Source of the DNA: Gemmatimonadota bacterium
GTDB lineage: Bacteria > Gemmatimonadota > Gemmatimonadetes > Longimicrobiales > Longimicrobiaceae
Direction: 5' to 3'
Length of the DNA: 19,727 bases
Assembly: GCA_019348475.1 (NCBI GenBank)
Contig: JAHWJJ010000015.1
Location: forward strand, 1-19,727
In this document: one piece after another, positions 1 to 6,676 of the stretch
Numbering within the stretch: the stretch's first letter is position 1
Layout: each line of letters opens with the position of its first letter
Position numbers and translations under genes: made by a program
The notes under the pieces: generated by a model
The model's database searches: none
What the model saw: only the letters and a program-made list of their open reading frames with translations
What the model was told of the DNA's origin: nothing

Positions 1-863
1 GCAGGGCCACCGCCCGCGCCGCGCGCCAGCGGGCCGCGGTGGATCGCGGCGTGCCGGCGGAGCGGGGGGAGAACACGAACACCTTCCTTTTCCAGCTGCG
101 CGCCGGCCGCCGCCTGCGCCAGGCGACGGCGGCGGTAGACGATGCGGGACAGCAGGATGCTGAACTCGTACAGCAGCACCAGCGGCGCCATCATCATGAG
201 CGTCACCGTGATCACGTCGCCGGGGGTGAGCACGGCGGCCAGGATGGTGATGCCGGCGACGGCGTGGCGGCGCTTGCTGGCCAGGAACTCCGGCGTGACC
301 AGCCCCAGCGCCGACAGGATCAGGATCACCACCGGCAGCTCGAAGACGATCCCGAACGCCAGCAGCAGCCGCGTCACCATGGCCATGTACGGCCCGATGA
401 CGATGGACTGCTCCAGGAACTCCGTCTGAAAGCTCATGGTGAACCTGAGCGTCATGGGCAGCACCACCTTGTAGCTCATCACCACCCCGGCCACGAAGAG
501 CACCATCCCCATGTACAGCGCGGGGACGATCACCCGCTTTTCCGACGGCAGCAGCGCGGGGGCCAGGAACGCCCACACATGGTAGATGACGATGGGCGAC
601 GCCAGCACCAGCCCCGCGATCAGCGCCAGCTTCAGCGTGACGAAGAACGGGTCCGTAGGGCTCAGGTACTTGAGCTTGCCACCCTCCAGAAGCGGCTCGA
701 TGGGGCGGATGAGGAGCATCATGGCGTCCATCCGGTCCACCAGGATGAAGCCGATGATGGCCCCGCCGACGACGGCCAGCAGGCTCCACAGGGCCCGCCA
801 GCGCAGCTCCTCCAGGTGGTCCAGAAAGGGCATCTCGCCCGGGTTGCGTCCCAGCTTGCTCAT
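1..863 (-). CDS. tatC: Sec-independent protein translocase TatC (3' end beyond window)
   Basis: This is the polytopic core of the twin-arginine translocase, which binds Tat signal peptides and exports folded proteins across the inner membrane. The first 287 residues are visible and no stop is reached at the left edge. The N-terminus carries the family hallmark FLDHLEELRWR (residues 13-23), and LLAFGIVFELP (167-177) contains the conserved FG...FE.P element with Glu175. Six hydrophobic segments lie near residues 24-43, 74-97, 113-133, 162-185, 201-213 and 216-236. The ATG at 863 follows a purine-rich GAAGGGG and gives the usual N-terminus. E. coli TatC has about 258 residues, so this copy has a basic, proline-containing C-terminal tail of unknown length. 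It lies 73 nt after nrdR on the same strand and is probably read with the genes upstream. No tatA/tatB is seen here. Confidence 0.95.
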   Translation of the reverse strand, partial: MSKLGRNPGEMPFLDHLEELRWRALWSLLAVVGGAIIGFILVDRMDAMMLLIRPIEPLLEGGKLKYLSPTDPFFVTLKLALIAGLVLASPIVIYHVWAFLAPALLPSEKRVIVPALYMGMVLFVAGVVMSYKVVLPMTLRFTMSFQTEFLEQSIVIGPYMAMVTRLLLAFGIVFELPVVILILSALGLVTPEFLASKRRHAVAGITILAAVLTPGDVITVTLMMMAPLVLLYEFSILLSRIVYRRRRLAQAAAGAQLEKEGVRVLPPLRRHAAIHRGPLARGAGGGP

Positions 864-936
864 TACCCCTTCAGCCCTTCACCAAGAAACCGATGGAGCG
901 TCCGCGGACGCCGCGGCGCTCCATCCTCATTCGTCC

Positions 937-1473
937 CTATCGGGCGGTGCCGTCCGCCTCGCCCGGGGCGGGGGGCTCCAGCGGCAGCTCGTAGTGCGCG
1001 CGGTGCATCTCGCGCTGCGCCTGCCGGTTGGCCAGGTCCCGGAACTCGTGGTAGAACTCCTCGGGATCCTGAAAGTTTCGGTAGACCGAGGCAAAGCGCA
1101 CGTAAGCGATGTGGTCGCGCGACTTGAGCCGCTCCATCACCATCCGCCCTAATTCCTGGCTTTCCACCTCGCCGCTCTCGCGGCGGTCCAGCTCGCGCTC
1201 GATCTCCTCCACCACCCGGTCGATTTCCGTGGGGCTCACGGGGCGCTTGGCCGTGGCGGTGCGGATGCTGGTGAGCAGCTTGCGCCGGTCGTACGGCTCG
1301 CGCTCGCCGTCGCGCTTCAGCACCTGCAGCGGCCGCTCTTCGATGTACTCGTACGTCGTAAAGCGCCGCTCGCAGCGCAGGCACTCGCGGCGGCGGCGCA
1401 CCGCGCGGCCCTCGCGCACGCTGCGCGAGTCGACCACGCGGTCATCGGTGTGGTGGCAGAAGGGGCAGCGCAC
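937..1473 (-). CDS. nrdR: Transcriptional repressor NrdR
   Basis: NrdR is a nucleotide-sensing repressor of ribonucleotide reductase operons that binds paired NrdR boxes. The 178-residue protein has the family layout: an N-terminal zinc ribbon with Cys3, Cys6, Cys31 and Cys34 (MRCPFC ... ECLRC), then an ATP-cone domain from about residue 46 to 136 (LQVLKRDGEREPYDRRKL onward, with VRFASVYRNF near its end). The start is a GTG at 1473, chosen because it places the CPFC motif at the usual position. The usual length is about 150-160, so a short acidic, proline-containing tail of about 20 residues is extra. It sits 30 nt after cpoB and 73 nt before tatC. No ribonucleotide reductase gene is in the window, so its targets lie elsewhere. 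Confidence 0.96.
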   Translation of the reverse strand: MRCPFCHHTDDRVVDSRSVREGRAVRRRRECLRCERRFTTYEYIEERPLQVLKRDGEREPYDRRKLLTSIRTATAKRPVSPTEIDRVVEEIERELDRRESGEVESQELGRMVMERLKSRDHIAYVRFASVYRNFQDPEEFYHEFRDLANRQAQREMHRAHYELPLEPPAPGEADGTAR

Positions 1474-1503
1474 GCCTTTAGAACCCCGCTCCCGTCCCGC
1501 GGT

Positions 1504-2265
1504 TCATCGCGTCCCCATCCGCTGCAGCTCGGTGCGCGCCTCGCCCGCCTCGGGGCTGCGCGCGTAGCGCTGGACCACGGCGTTGAAGCGGCTGCGCGCC
1601 TCGGTACGGTTTCCGCGCCCCAGCTCCAGCCGCCCCATCCGCAGCAGCGCCGCCGGGGCGCGGGCGGAGGTGGGATACAGCTCCACCACCCTGCCGTACG
1701 CGGTGATCGCGTTCGCCGGCTCGCGCCCCTGCTCGTAGCTCTGGCCGATGTTGTATTGCGCGTCCGCGGCCAGCCGGTGCTGCGGGTGGGCGCGCAGAAA
1801 CTCCTCGAACCCCGCGCGCGCCGTGCCCACCGAGCCGCGCCGCAGCGCGCCCAGCGCGGCGTCGTACAGCTCCTGCGGATCGCCGGCGGCCTGCTCCCCG
1901 CCGCCCCCGCCGTCGCGCCCGGCGGCGGCGGCGGCCTCCTGCGCGCGGCGGGCCTCGGCCGCGCTCTGCTCGATCTGCTGGCGCAGGCCGGAGAGCTGGG
2001 CCTGGTTCTGTCCGCTCAGCTCCTGGATCTGCACCAGCTGCCGGTCGATGGCCAGCAGCCGGTTGGCGAAGTCGCCGCGCAGCCGCACGTTCTGGTCGCT
2101 CAGCGAGTCCAGCATGGCTTCCGTGCGCCCCAGCAGCACGCGGAACAGCGAGTCCTGGTGCGCGCGCTGCGCGGCCATGTCGAGCCGCAGGTCGCGCACG
2201 TCCTGCTTGGTGGCGCACCCGGCGGCGAACGGGAGCAGCGCGGCGGCCACGAGCAGCCGGCGCAT
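1504..2265 (-). CDS. cpoB: Tol-Pal system protein CpoB/YbgF-like, lipoprotein form
   Basis: CpoB is a periplasmic partner of TolA that coordinates outer-membrane constriction with peptidoglycan synthesis. The 253-residue protein begins with a signal peptide ending in the lipobox AAGC (Cys17), so it is probably lipidated, unlike the soluble E. coli protein. After it come a predicted coiled-coil stretch (about residues 18-105), a glycine/alanine-rich linker and a C-terminal TPR domain. That domain begins at ELYDAALGALRRG and includes AQYNIGQSYEQG and ALLRMGRLELGRG, the usual CpoB three-TPR pattern. The start ATG at 2265 overlaps the pal stop by one base (TAATG), so translation is probably coupled. 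Family membership is clear; the lipid anchor is inferred from the lipobox. Confidence 0.92.
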   Translation of the reverse strand: MRRLLVAAALLPFAAGCATKQDVRDLRLDMAAQRAHQDSLFRVLLGRTEAMLDSLSDQNVRLRGDFANRLLAIDRQLVQIQELSGQNQAQLSGLRQQIEQSAAEARRAQEAAAAAGRDGGGGGEQAAGDPQELYDAALGALRRGSVGTARAGFEEFLRAHPQHRLAADAQYNIGQSYEQGREPANAITAYGRVVELYPTSARAPAALLRMGRLELGRGNRTEARSRFNAVVQRYARSPEAGEARTELQRMGTR

Positions 2266-2867
2266 TACCGCAGCTCCTCGGGCACCACCGTCACCTGCCC
2301 GCCGATGATGCCGAACTCCGCGCGGCGGTTGCGGGACCACGCGGCTTCGCCCTCGCCCTCCACCAGCGGGCGCTCCTTGCCGAAGCTGACGGTGGTGAAG
2401 CGGGCGGGGTCGATGCCGTAGTTGGCCAGGAACGCGCGCACGGCCTCGGCGCGGCGCTGGGCCAGGGCCAGGTTGTACTCCGTGCTGCCGCGCTGGTCGG
2501 CGTGGCCCTCGATGCGCAGGCGCACGTTGGGGTTGGCGGCCAGGACGGCGGCTTTCAGGCGCAGCTGGTCCTCGGCCTCGCTGCCGATCTGGTCGCTGTC
2601 GTATTCGAAGAACACGATCTCGGTGAGCACGTCGCGGGCGCCGGCGGCCATGCGCTCCAGCCGCTCCCGCTCCAGCCGGTCGCGCTCGGCCCGGTCCCGC
2701 TCGGCGCGCTCGTTGGCCATGCGGATGCTGTCTTCGCGCGCGGCGTCGTTCCCGGTGACGATCGTCGTTCCCCCGTCCGGCGCGGGCGCGGTCTGCGGGC
2801 GCTTTTTGCACGCGCCCAGGGCGGTGAGCGGGACGAGGGCACAGATCACGGCGTGGCGCAGCTTCAT
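2265..2867 (-). CDS. pal: Peptidoglycan-associated lipoprotein Pal
   Basis: Pal is an outer-membrane lipoprotein that holds peptidoglycan through its OmpA-like domain and is mobilised by TolB. The 200-residue product has a signal peptide ending in LGAC (Cys20). A highly charged, probably helical or coiled stretch rich in Arg/Glu follows (about residues 47-72). The OmpA C-like domain (about 80-190) contains the motif RIEGHADQRGSTEYNLALAQ, in which the Asp and Arg residues contact diaminopimelate, and RNRRAEF near the end. The ATG at 2867 has a strong AGGAG six bases upstream. The gene is separated from tolB by a 469-nt repeat-filled gap, so it may have its own transcript or processed mRNA end. 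It ends in TAA, overlapping the cpoB start. Confidence 0.96.
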   Translation of the reverse strand: MKLRHAVICALVPLTALGACKKRPQTAPAPDGGTTIVTGNDAAREDSIRMANERAERDRAERDRLERERLERMAAGARDVLTEIVFFEYDSDQIGSEAEDQLRLKAAVLAANPNVRLRIEGHADQRGSTEYNLALAQRRAEAVRAFLANYGIDPARFTTVSFGKERPLVEGEGEAAWSRNRRAEFGIIGGQVTVVPEELR

Positions 2868-3044
2868 CGGCTTCTCCTGGCGGTCTTGGTTGGTTGTGGG
2901 GTGTTCGTGCGTTAACGCTGGCTTGTGGAAGCTGAGGTGTGTCTCGGCCGGCCGGAGGCGTGGGCCCCTCCCCCGGCCCCTCCCCGCTCGTTCCGCGCGA
3001 AGAGGGGGACTTCGACGACGTGCGGGCAGGCTGCCTTTCCATCT

Positions 3045-3075
3045 CCCTTCCCCCACGCAGTTTGTGGGGGAAGGG
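3045..3075. repeat. REP-like inverted repeat, copy 1
   Basis: Perfect 12-bp arms, CCCTTCCCCCAC (3045-3056) and GTGGGGGAAGGG (3064-3075), enclose the 7-nt loop GCAGTTT. The loop plus right arm and the following GCCGGGGATGGGGG recur almost unchanged at 3231-3265. It lies between tolB and pal. It could form a strong hairpin in the mRNA, but no T-tract follows on either strand, so I call it a repeat and not a terminator. Confidence 0.85.
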
Positions 3076-3146
3076 CCGGGGATGGGGGGCGGCCCGCCCA
3101 CGCACCACCCCGTCCACTCGGCGCGATCCCCGCCCGGTCCCCCACC

Positions 3147-3181
3147 CCCCCTCCCCCGGCGAACTGCGCCGCGGGAGGGGG
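3147..3181. repeat. REP-like inverted repeat with GAACTG loop
   Basis: A C-rich left arm (CCCCCTCCCCCGGCG) and a G-rich right arm (CGCCGCGGGAGGGGG) pair imperfectly around AACTG. The loop is the complement of the GCAGTT loop seen in the two neighbouring repeats, so this may be a divergent or inverted member of the same family. Confidence 0.65.
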
Positions 3182-3220
3182 GAGAACTTCGGTGACCGAG
3201 CGACAGCCCGTCTCACGTCA

Positions 3221-3251
3221 CCCTTTCCCCACGCAGTTTGTGGGGGAAGGG
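3221..3251. repeat. REP-like inverted repeat, copy 2
   Basis: The arms CCCTTTCCCCAC (3221-3232) and GTGGGGGAAGGG (3240-3251) have one mismatch and flank the loop GCAGTTT. From CCCCAC to the end of the downstream GGGGATGGGGG it is identical to copy 1, including the sequence outside the hairpin. The unit is therefore a real dispersed repeat and not just any GC hairpin. Confidence 0.85.
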
Positions 3252-3336
3252 CCGGGGATGGGGGCGCGCGGCGCTCGCGCCATTCCTTCCGAAGCTCACT
3301 GCGTTGTCCCTCCGGCTCCGCCCGGCCCTTACGCCC

Positions 3337-4635
3337 CTACCGCCCCGCCCGCACCAGCGTGGGCGACCAGTCCGGCAGGCCGAAGCCGCGGCCGCGCAGC
3401 AGCGGGCGCACGTTTCCGGTAACGGTGTCCAGCACGAAGAGGCCGCCGCCGTCGCGGTCCGACACGAAGACGATGTGCCGGCCGTCCGGCGCCCAGCTGG
3501 GGTCCTCGTTGTGGCCGCGGTCCGTCAGCATGCGCGGGGTGCCGCCGTCCGCGCTGACGGCGGCGATCTGCATCCGCCCGTTAACCCGGGTGTGGTACGC
3601 GATGGCCGGCCCGGCGGGCGACCAGTCGGGCGAGGTGCTGTAGCCGCGCCCGCCGTATGCGTACGACGACACCAGCCGCGGCTCGCCGCCGGGGCTCATC
3701 ACGTAGATCTGCGGCTCGCCCAGGCGGTCGCTGACGAAGGCGAAGCGCCGCCCGTCCGGCGACCAGGTGGGCGACAGGTTCTCGTATCCGCGGCCGCGCG
3801 TCTGCTGCCGCAGCCCGTCGGGGCCGATGGTGGCGATCTCGGTGTGTCCGCCCACGGTGGTCGCGAACGCCACCGTCCGCCCGTCCGGCGCGTACGAAGG
3901 GGTGATGTTGATCCCACCGCGGTCCGAGAGCACGCGGTCCTCGCCGGTGGAAAGGTTGCGCTCGTACAGGAGCGGCGCGCCGCTGCGGAACGACGTGTAC
4001 GCGATGCGCCCGCCGTCCGGAGACCACGAGGGGGAGAGCGAAATGGACCCGTCGTTCGTGATCCGGGTGACGTTCTCGCCGTCCGAATCCACGACGTAGA
4101 TCTCCTTGGACCCGCGCCCCTGCGTCACGAACGCGATGCGGGACGCGGCCATCCCCGGCTCGCCGGTGGCCCAGCGGACCACCGCGTCGGCGGCGGCGTG
4201 CACCTGCATGCGGAACGCGCGGCTCCCGGCAGCGGGCAGGGTGAAGCTCCCCTGCCCCTTTACGGTGCCGTACGCCGCGTCGTGCAGGGTGAGGCGGAGC
4301 GTGGCGCCGTCCAGCGCGCCCTGCAGCACCCAGGTGGCGCCGCGCTGGCTCCAGGCGTCCAGGTTCAGCGGCTCGCCCGCGCGGGCGCCGGTGGCCTCGG
4401 CCATCGCAAAGCGGTCGCTGTACTCCAGGTCGCGCCGCAGGATGGCCGCGACCTCCGCCCCCCCGGCCCCGGCGATGGGCAGGACGACGAAGCCGGGCGC
4501 GCGCCCCGTCTCGTACTGCGCGCGCAGACGGACGACGACGCTGTCCTGCGCGGCGGCGGGCGCGGCGGCCAGGGCCGCGGCGGCAGAAACGAACATGAAC
4601 GCGCGCGTGGCGCGCAGTCTGGAAAGAAACGTCAC
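3337..4635 (-). CDS. tolB: Tol-Pal translocation protein TolB
   Basis: TolB is a soluble periplasmic protein that links the inner-membrane TolQRA motor to Pal. The 432-residue protein has a signal peptide (basic SRLRATR, then a hydrophobic stretch ending APAAAQ near residue 30) and an N-terminal alpha/beta domain. A C-terminal beta-propeller is marked by five visible repeats of the PSWSPDG type: SPSWSPDGGRIAYTS, TPSYAPDGRTVAFAT, SPTWSPDGRRFAFVS, SPDWSPAGPAIAYHT and DPSWAPDGRHIVFVS. I chose the GTG at 4635 because it supplies the basic n-region and gives the normal family length. The ATG at 4596 would leave almost no charged residues before the hydrophobic core. It begins 23 nt after the TonB/TolA-like gene. 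Family assignment is firm; the exact start is moderately certain. Confidence 0.93.
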   Translation of the reverse strand: MTFLSRLRATRAFMFVSAAAALAAAPAAAQDSVVVRLRAQYETGRAPGFVVLPIAGAGGAEVAAILRRDLEYSDRFAMAEATGARAGEPLNLDAWSQRGATWVLQGALDGATLRLTLHDAAYGTVKGQGSFTLPAAGSRAFRMQVHAAADAVVRWATGEPGMAASRIAFVTQGRGSKEIYVVDSDGENVTRITNDGSISLSPSWSPDGGRIAYTSFRSGAPLLYERNLSTGEDRVLSDRGGINITPSYAPDGRTVAFATTVGGHTEIATIGPDGLRQQTRGRGYENLSPTWSPDGRRFAFVSDRLGEPQIYVMSPGGEPRLVSSYAYGGRGYSTSPDWSPAGPAIAYHTRVNGRMQIAAVSADGGTPRMLTDRGHNEDPSWAPDGRHIVFVSDRDGGGLFVLDTVTGNVRPLLRGRGFGLPDWSPTLVRAGR

Positions 4636-4658
4636 TCGAATCAGGACTTCGCTGGGGT

Positions 4659-5537
4659 TCAGCTTCGCGGGGAAAGCTCCACGCACCACCTCCACCGCGC
4701 CGGGTCGAACGCCGAGGGGAGCGTACCGAAGGCGCGGCGGCTGCCGGCGGCCTCGGCCGCTTCCATCATCGCGAACCGGAAGGGCGTGCCGCCTCCGCGG
4801 ACGCGCCGGGCCTCGATGTCGGTCACGCTGCCGTCGCGCTGGATGCGGAAGCACACTTCGCCGGTGGCGCCCGCGCTCTCCGGCGGCGGGCGAAAGAACC
4901 GGGTCACCTGGCGCGTCACGTTCTCGCAGTAGCCCTGCACCGGGCACGGGTCACCGTCCGTCCGGACGGTGATCCCCTCGCCCCCCGCGGCGTCCGGGCG
5001 CGGCGCGGGCCCCGTGGCCGGCCCGGTGCGGGTGCCCTGCCCCTGCGTGCGGTTGGCCTGGCTCCCCTGCCCGCTCTCCGCGCCCTTCGCCTTCTCCGGC
5101 TCCCGCCGCGTGGGCTGGGGCTGCGGGCGCGGCGGCGTCTGCGCCTGCGGCCGCGCGGGCGGCGTGGGCGGACGCTGCGCCGGGCGTTCGGGCTCCCTTC
5201 TAGGCTCGGGGGCCTTCTCAGGTTCCTTCGCCGGCTCCGGGCGCGGCGCCGGCGGCGTCGGCGTCGGCGGTGGGGCGGCCGGCTCCGGCTGCACGGGCTG
5301 CGGCTCGGGCTCGGCGGGCGCGGCGGGGGCGGGCTCCTGGGCGGCCGGGGGCTCCGCCATCGCCTCCCCCGCCACGTTCGGCGGGGGAGAGACGATGTCG
5401 ACCGCGATCACTTTCTCTCGCGGCGGCGCCGGCGTTCCCGAAAACGCGGCCATCAGCCCCAGCACGGCCACGTGCAGCACCACCGAGACCGTCAGCGCCG
5501 GCCCCGTCCGCATGGCTCCGCGCCGCCGCGGGATCAT
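4659..5537 (-). CDS. TonB/TolA-type energy transducer, proline-rich
   Basis: This gene occupies the tolA position of the operon. Its product should carry energy from the TolQ-TolR motor across the periplasm. The 292 residues comprise one N-terminal membrane helix (about 14-33) with the SxxxH signature (Ser18, His22) used by TonB and TolA to contact the motor. A long Pro/Glu/Ala/Arg-rich spacer (about 51-150) and a Gly/Gln/Thr linker follow. The C-terminal domain (about 195-290) has GEVCFRIQRDGSVTDIEA, typical of TonB/TolA C-domains. The spacer is TonB-like and unlike the Ala/Lys helix of E. coli TolA. Four cysteines (198, 204, 229, 285) suggest disulfides in the C-domain. The ATG at 5537 has GGAGGT six bases upstream, partly inside the tolR stop region. 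Position argues for a TolA role and the spacer for TonB ancestry. Confidence 0.87.
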   Translation of the reverse strand: MIPRRRGAMRTGPALTVSVVLHVAVLGLMAAFSGTPAPPREKVIAVDIVSPPPNVAGEAMAEPPAAQEPAPAAPAEPEPQPVQPEPAAPPPTPTPPAPRPEPAKEPEKAPEPRREPERPAQRPPTPPARPQAQTPPRPQPQPTRREPEKAKGAESGQGSQANRTQGQGTRTGPATGPAPRPDAAGGEGITVRTDGDPCPVQGYCENVTRQVTRFFRPPPESAGATGEVCFRIQRDGSVTDIEARRVRGGGTPFRFAMMEAAEAAGSRRAFGTLPSAFDPARWRWCVELSPRS

Positions 5538-5541
5538 CGCC

Positions 5542-5961
5542 CTACCTCCGCTTCGCGGGTTCCGGCTCCGCCACCAGCCCCACGCTGGCGACGTCCGCGG
5601 CCTTCATGGCGCCCAGCACCTGCGCCACGCGCCCGTACGGCACCCCCGCGTCCGCGCGCAGGTACACGCTGGACGAGCCGCGCTCGCGCACCATGGCGGG
5701 AAAGCGCGCTTCGAACTGCTCCCACGCGACCGCCTCCTGCCCCACGAAGATCTCCCCCGCCTGGTTCACCGACACCATCAGCCCGTCGCTGGCCGGCACC
5801 GCCTCCGTGCGGGCGCGGGGGAGCTTGACCTCCACCCCGCCCTGCATCATCGGCGCGGTGATGATGAAGATCACCAGCAGCGTGAGCGCCACGTCCACCA
5901 GCGAGGTGACGTTGATCTCGGCCGAGATCCCGGTGTCCTGCCGGTTGCGGCGCCGCGGCAT
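5542..5961 (-). CDS. tolR: TolR/ExbD-family motor protein
   Basis: TolR is the plug component of the proton-driven Tol motor in the inner membrane. The 139 residues include a basic N-terminus, one membrane helix (about 20-40) starting INVTSLVDVALTLLVIF with Asp23, the conserved proton-pathway aspartate, and a periplasmic ExbD domain containing VSVNQAGEIFVG and VYLRADAGVPYGRV. The ATG at 5961 overlaps the tolQ stop by one base (TGATG), and four bases separate the end from the next gene. The family also includes ExbD. The Tol assignment rests on the surrounding tolB, pal and cpoB. Confidence 0.93.
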   Translation of the reverse strand: MPRRRNRQDTGISAEINVTSLVDVALTLLVIFIITAPMMQGGVEVKLPRARTEAVPASDGLMVSVNQAGEIFVGQEAVAWEQFEARFPAMVRERGSSSVYLRADAGVPYGRVAQVLGAMKAADVASVGLVAEPEPAKRR

Positions 5962-6659
5962 CAGATGCGCCCTTCGCGGGCCAGTGCGCCGATCAGCTCG
6001 CTGCTGATCCCCTCCAGCTCGCCCATGAAGCGGTTCAGGCGCCCGGTAAGGTAGTTGTACGCCATCGCTGCCGGAATCGCCACCACCAGGCCGCCGGCCG
6101 TGGTCACCAGCGCCTCGGCCACGCCCGGGGCCACGGCGGAGATGTTGCTGGAGCCGGACTCCACCACGCCCAGGAACGAGTGCATCACCCCCAGCACGGT
6201 CCCCAGCAGCCCCAGCAGCGGCGACACCGTCGCGACGATGGCCAGCCACTGGATCCCGCCGGAAAGCCCGTCGCGCTCCTCGCCCTCCTCCTTCTCCAGC
6301 ACGATGCGCAGCACCTCCAGCTGCGCGGGCGACAGGCCGCGCACGTCGCTCCCCTGGCGCGCGGCGCCGGGGCGCATCTCGCTGAAGAAGCCCATCCCGC
6401 GCCGGAACAGCCGCGTGAACGGCGACGCCGGCATCCCCCGCACCCAGTCGTGCGCTTCTTCCAGCCGCTCGGCCACCTCGATGCGCTGCATGAACTGGTC
6501 GGCCTCGCGGTGCAGCCGCCGGAACTGCACCAGCTTGAGCACGATGAGCGTCCAGGAGAGGACGGAGAACACGGCCAGCACCAGCATGATGATCTTGGTG
6601 GACGCGGTGCCCTCCGCGATCATGTTCCACGCCGCCGAAAACTCGCTTCCGCTCTGCAT
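5961..6659 (-). CDS. tolQ: TolQ/ExbB-family motor protein
   Basis: TolQ forms the pentameric proton channel of the Tol system. The 232-residue protein has three membrane segments (about 22-44, 136-160 and 183-205) and a cytoplasmic loop between the first two. The loop contains charged helices such as LEVLRIVLEKEEGEE. The conserved channel motifs ATVSPLLGLLGTVLGVM and GVAEALVTTAGGLVVAIPA are clear. The ATG at 6659 starts 17 nt after hemA, with only a weak purine-rich site before it. The frame stays open far upstream, but that extension runs antiphase through hemA and is a shadow. Confidence 0.93.
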   Translation of the reverse strand: MQSGSEFSAAWNMIAEGTASTKIIMLVLAVFSVLSWTLIVLKLVQFRRLHREADQFMQRIEVAERLEEAHDWVRGMPASPFTRLFRRGMGFFSEMRPGAARQGSDVRGLSPAQLEVLRIVLEKEEGEERDGLSGGIQWLAIVATVSPLLGLLGTVLGVMHSFLGVVESGSSNISAVAPGVAEALVTTAGGLVVAIPAAMAYNYLTGRLNRFMGELEGISSELIGALAREGRI

Positions 6660-6676
6660 CGTCCGCAGGTGAGGGG

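Larger units (their letters stand above)
2868..3336. other. 469-nt repeat-rich gap between tolB and pal
   Basis: I see no convincing gene here. The open frames on both strands are low-complexity, C/G-run driven and without ribosome sites or recognisable products. The stretch holds three GC-rich inverted repeats, listed separately, two of which share an almost identical 39-base core. The segment closest to pal (2868-2940) is less GC-rich and should contain the pal leader, but I could not find a convincing promoter. None of the hairpins is followed by a T-run. Confidence 0.7.

Noticed and set aside
3045..3251. Hairpins after tolB as intrinsic terminators
   Set aside because: There is no T-run on either strand, and the same unit is repeated with flanking sequence, which fits a repeat element better.
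3238..4932. Plus-strand frame of 564 codons opposite tolB and the TonB-like gene
   Set aside because: It is the antisense shadow of tolB, with low-complexity Arg/Gly/Pro product and no ribosome site.
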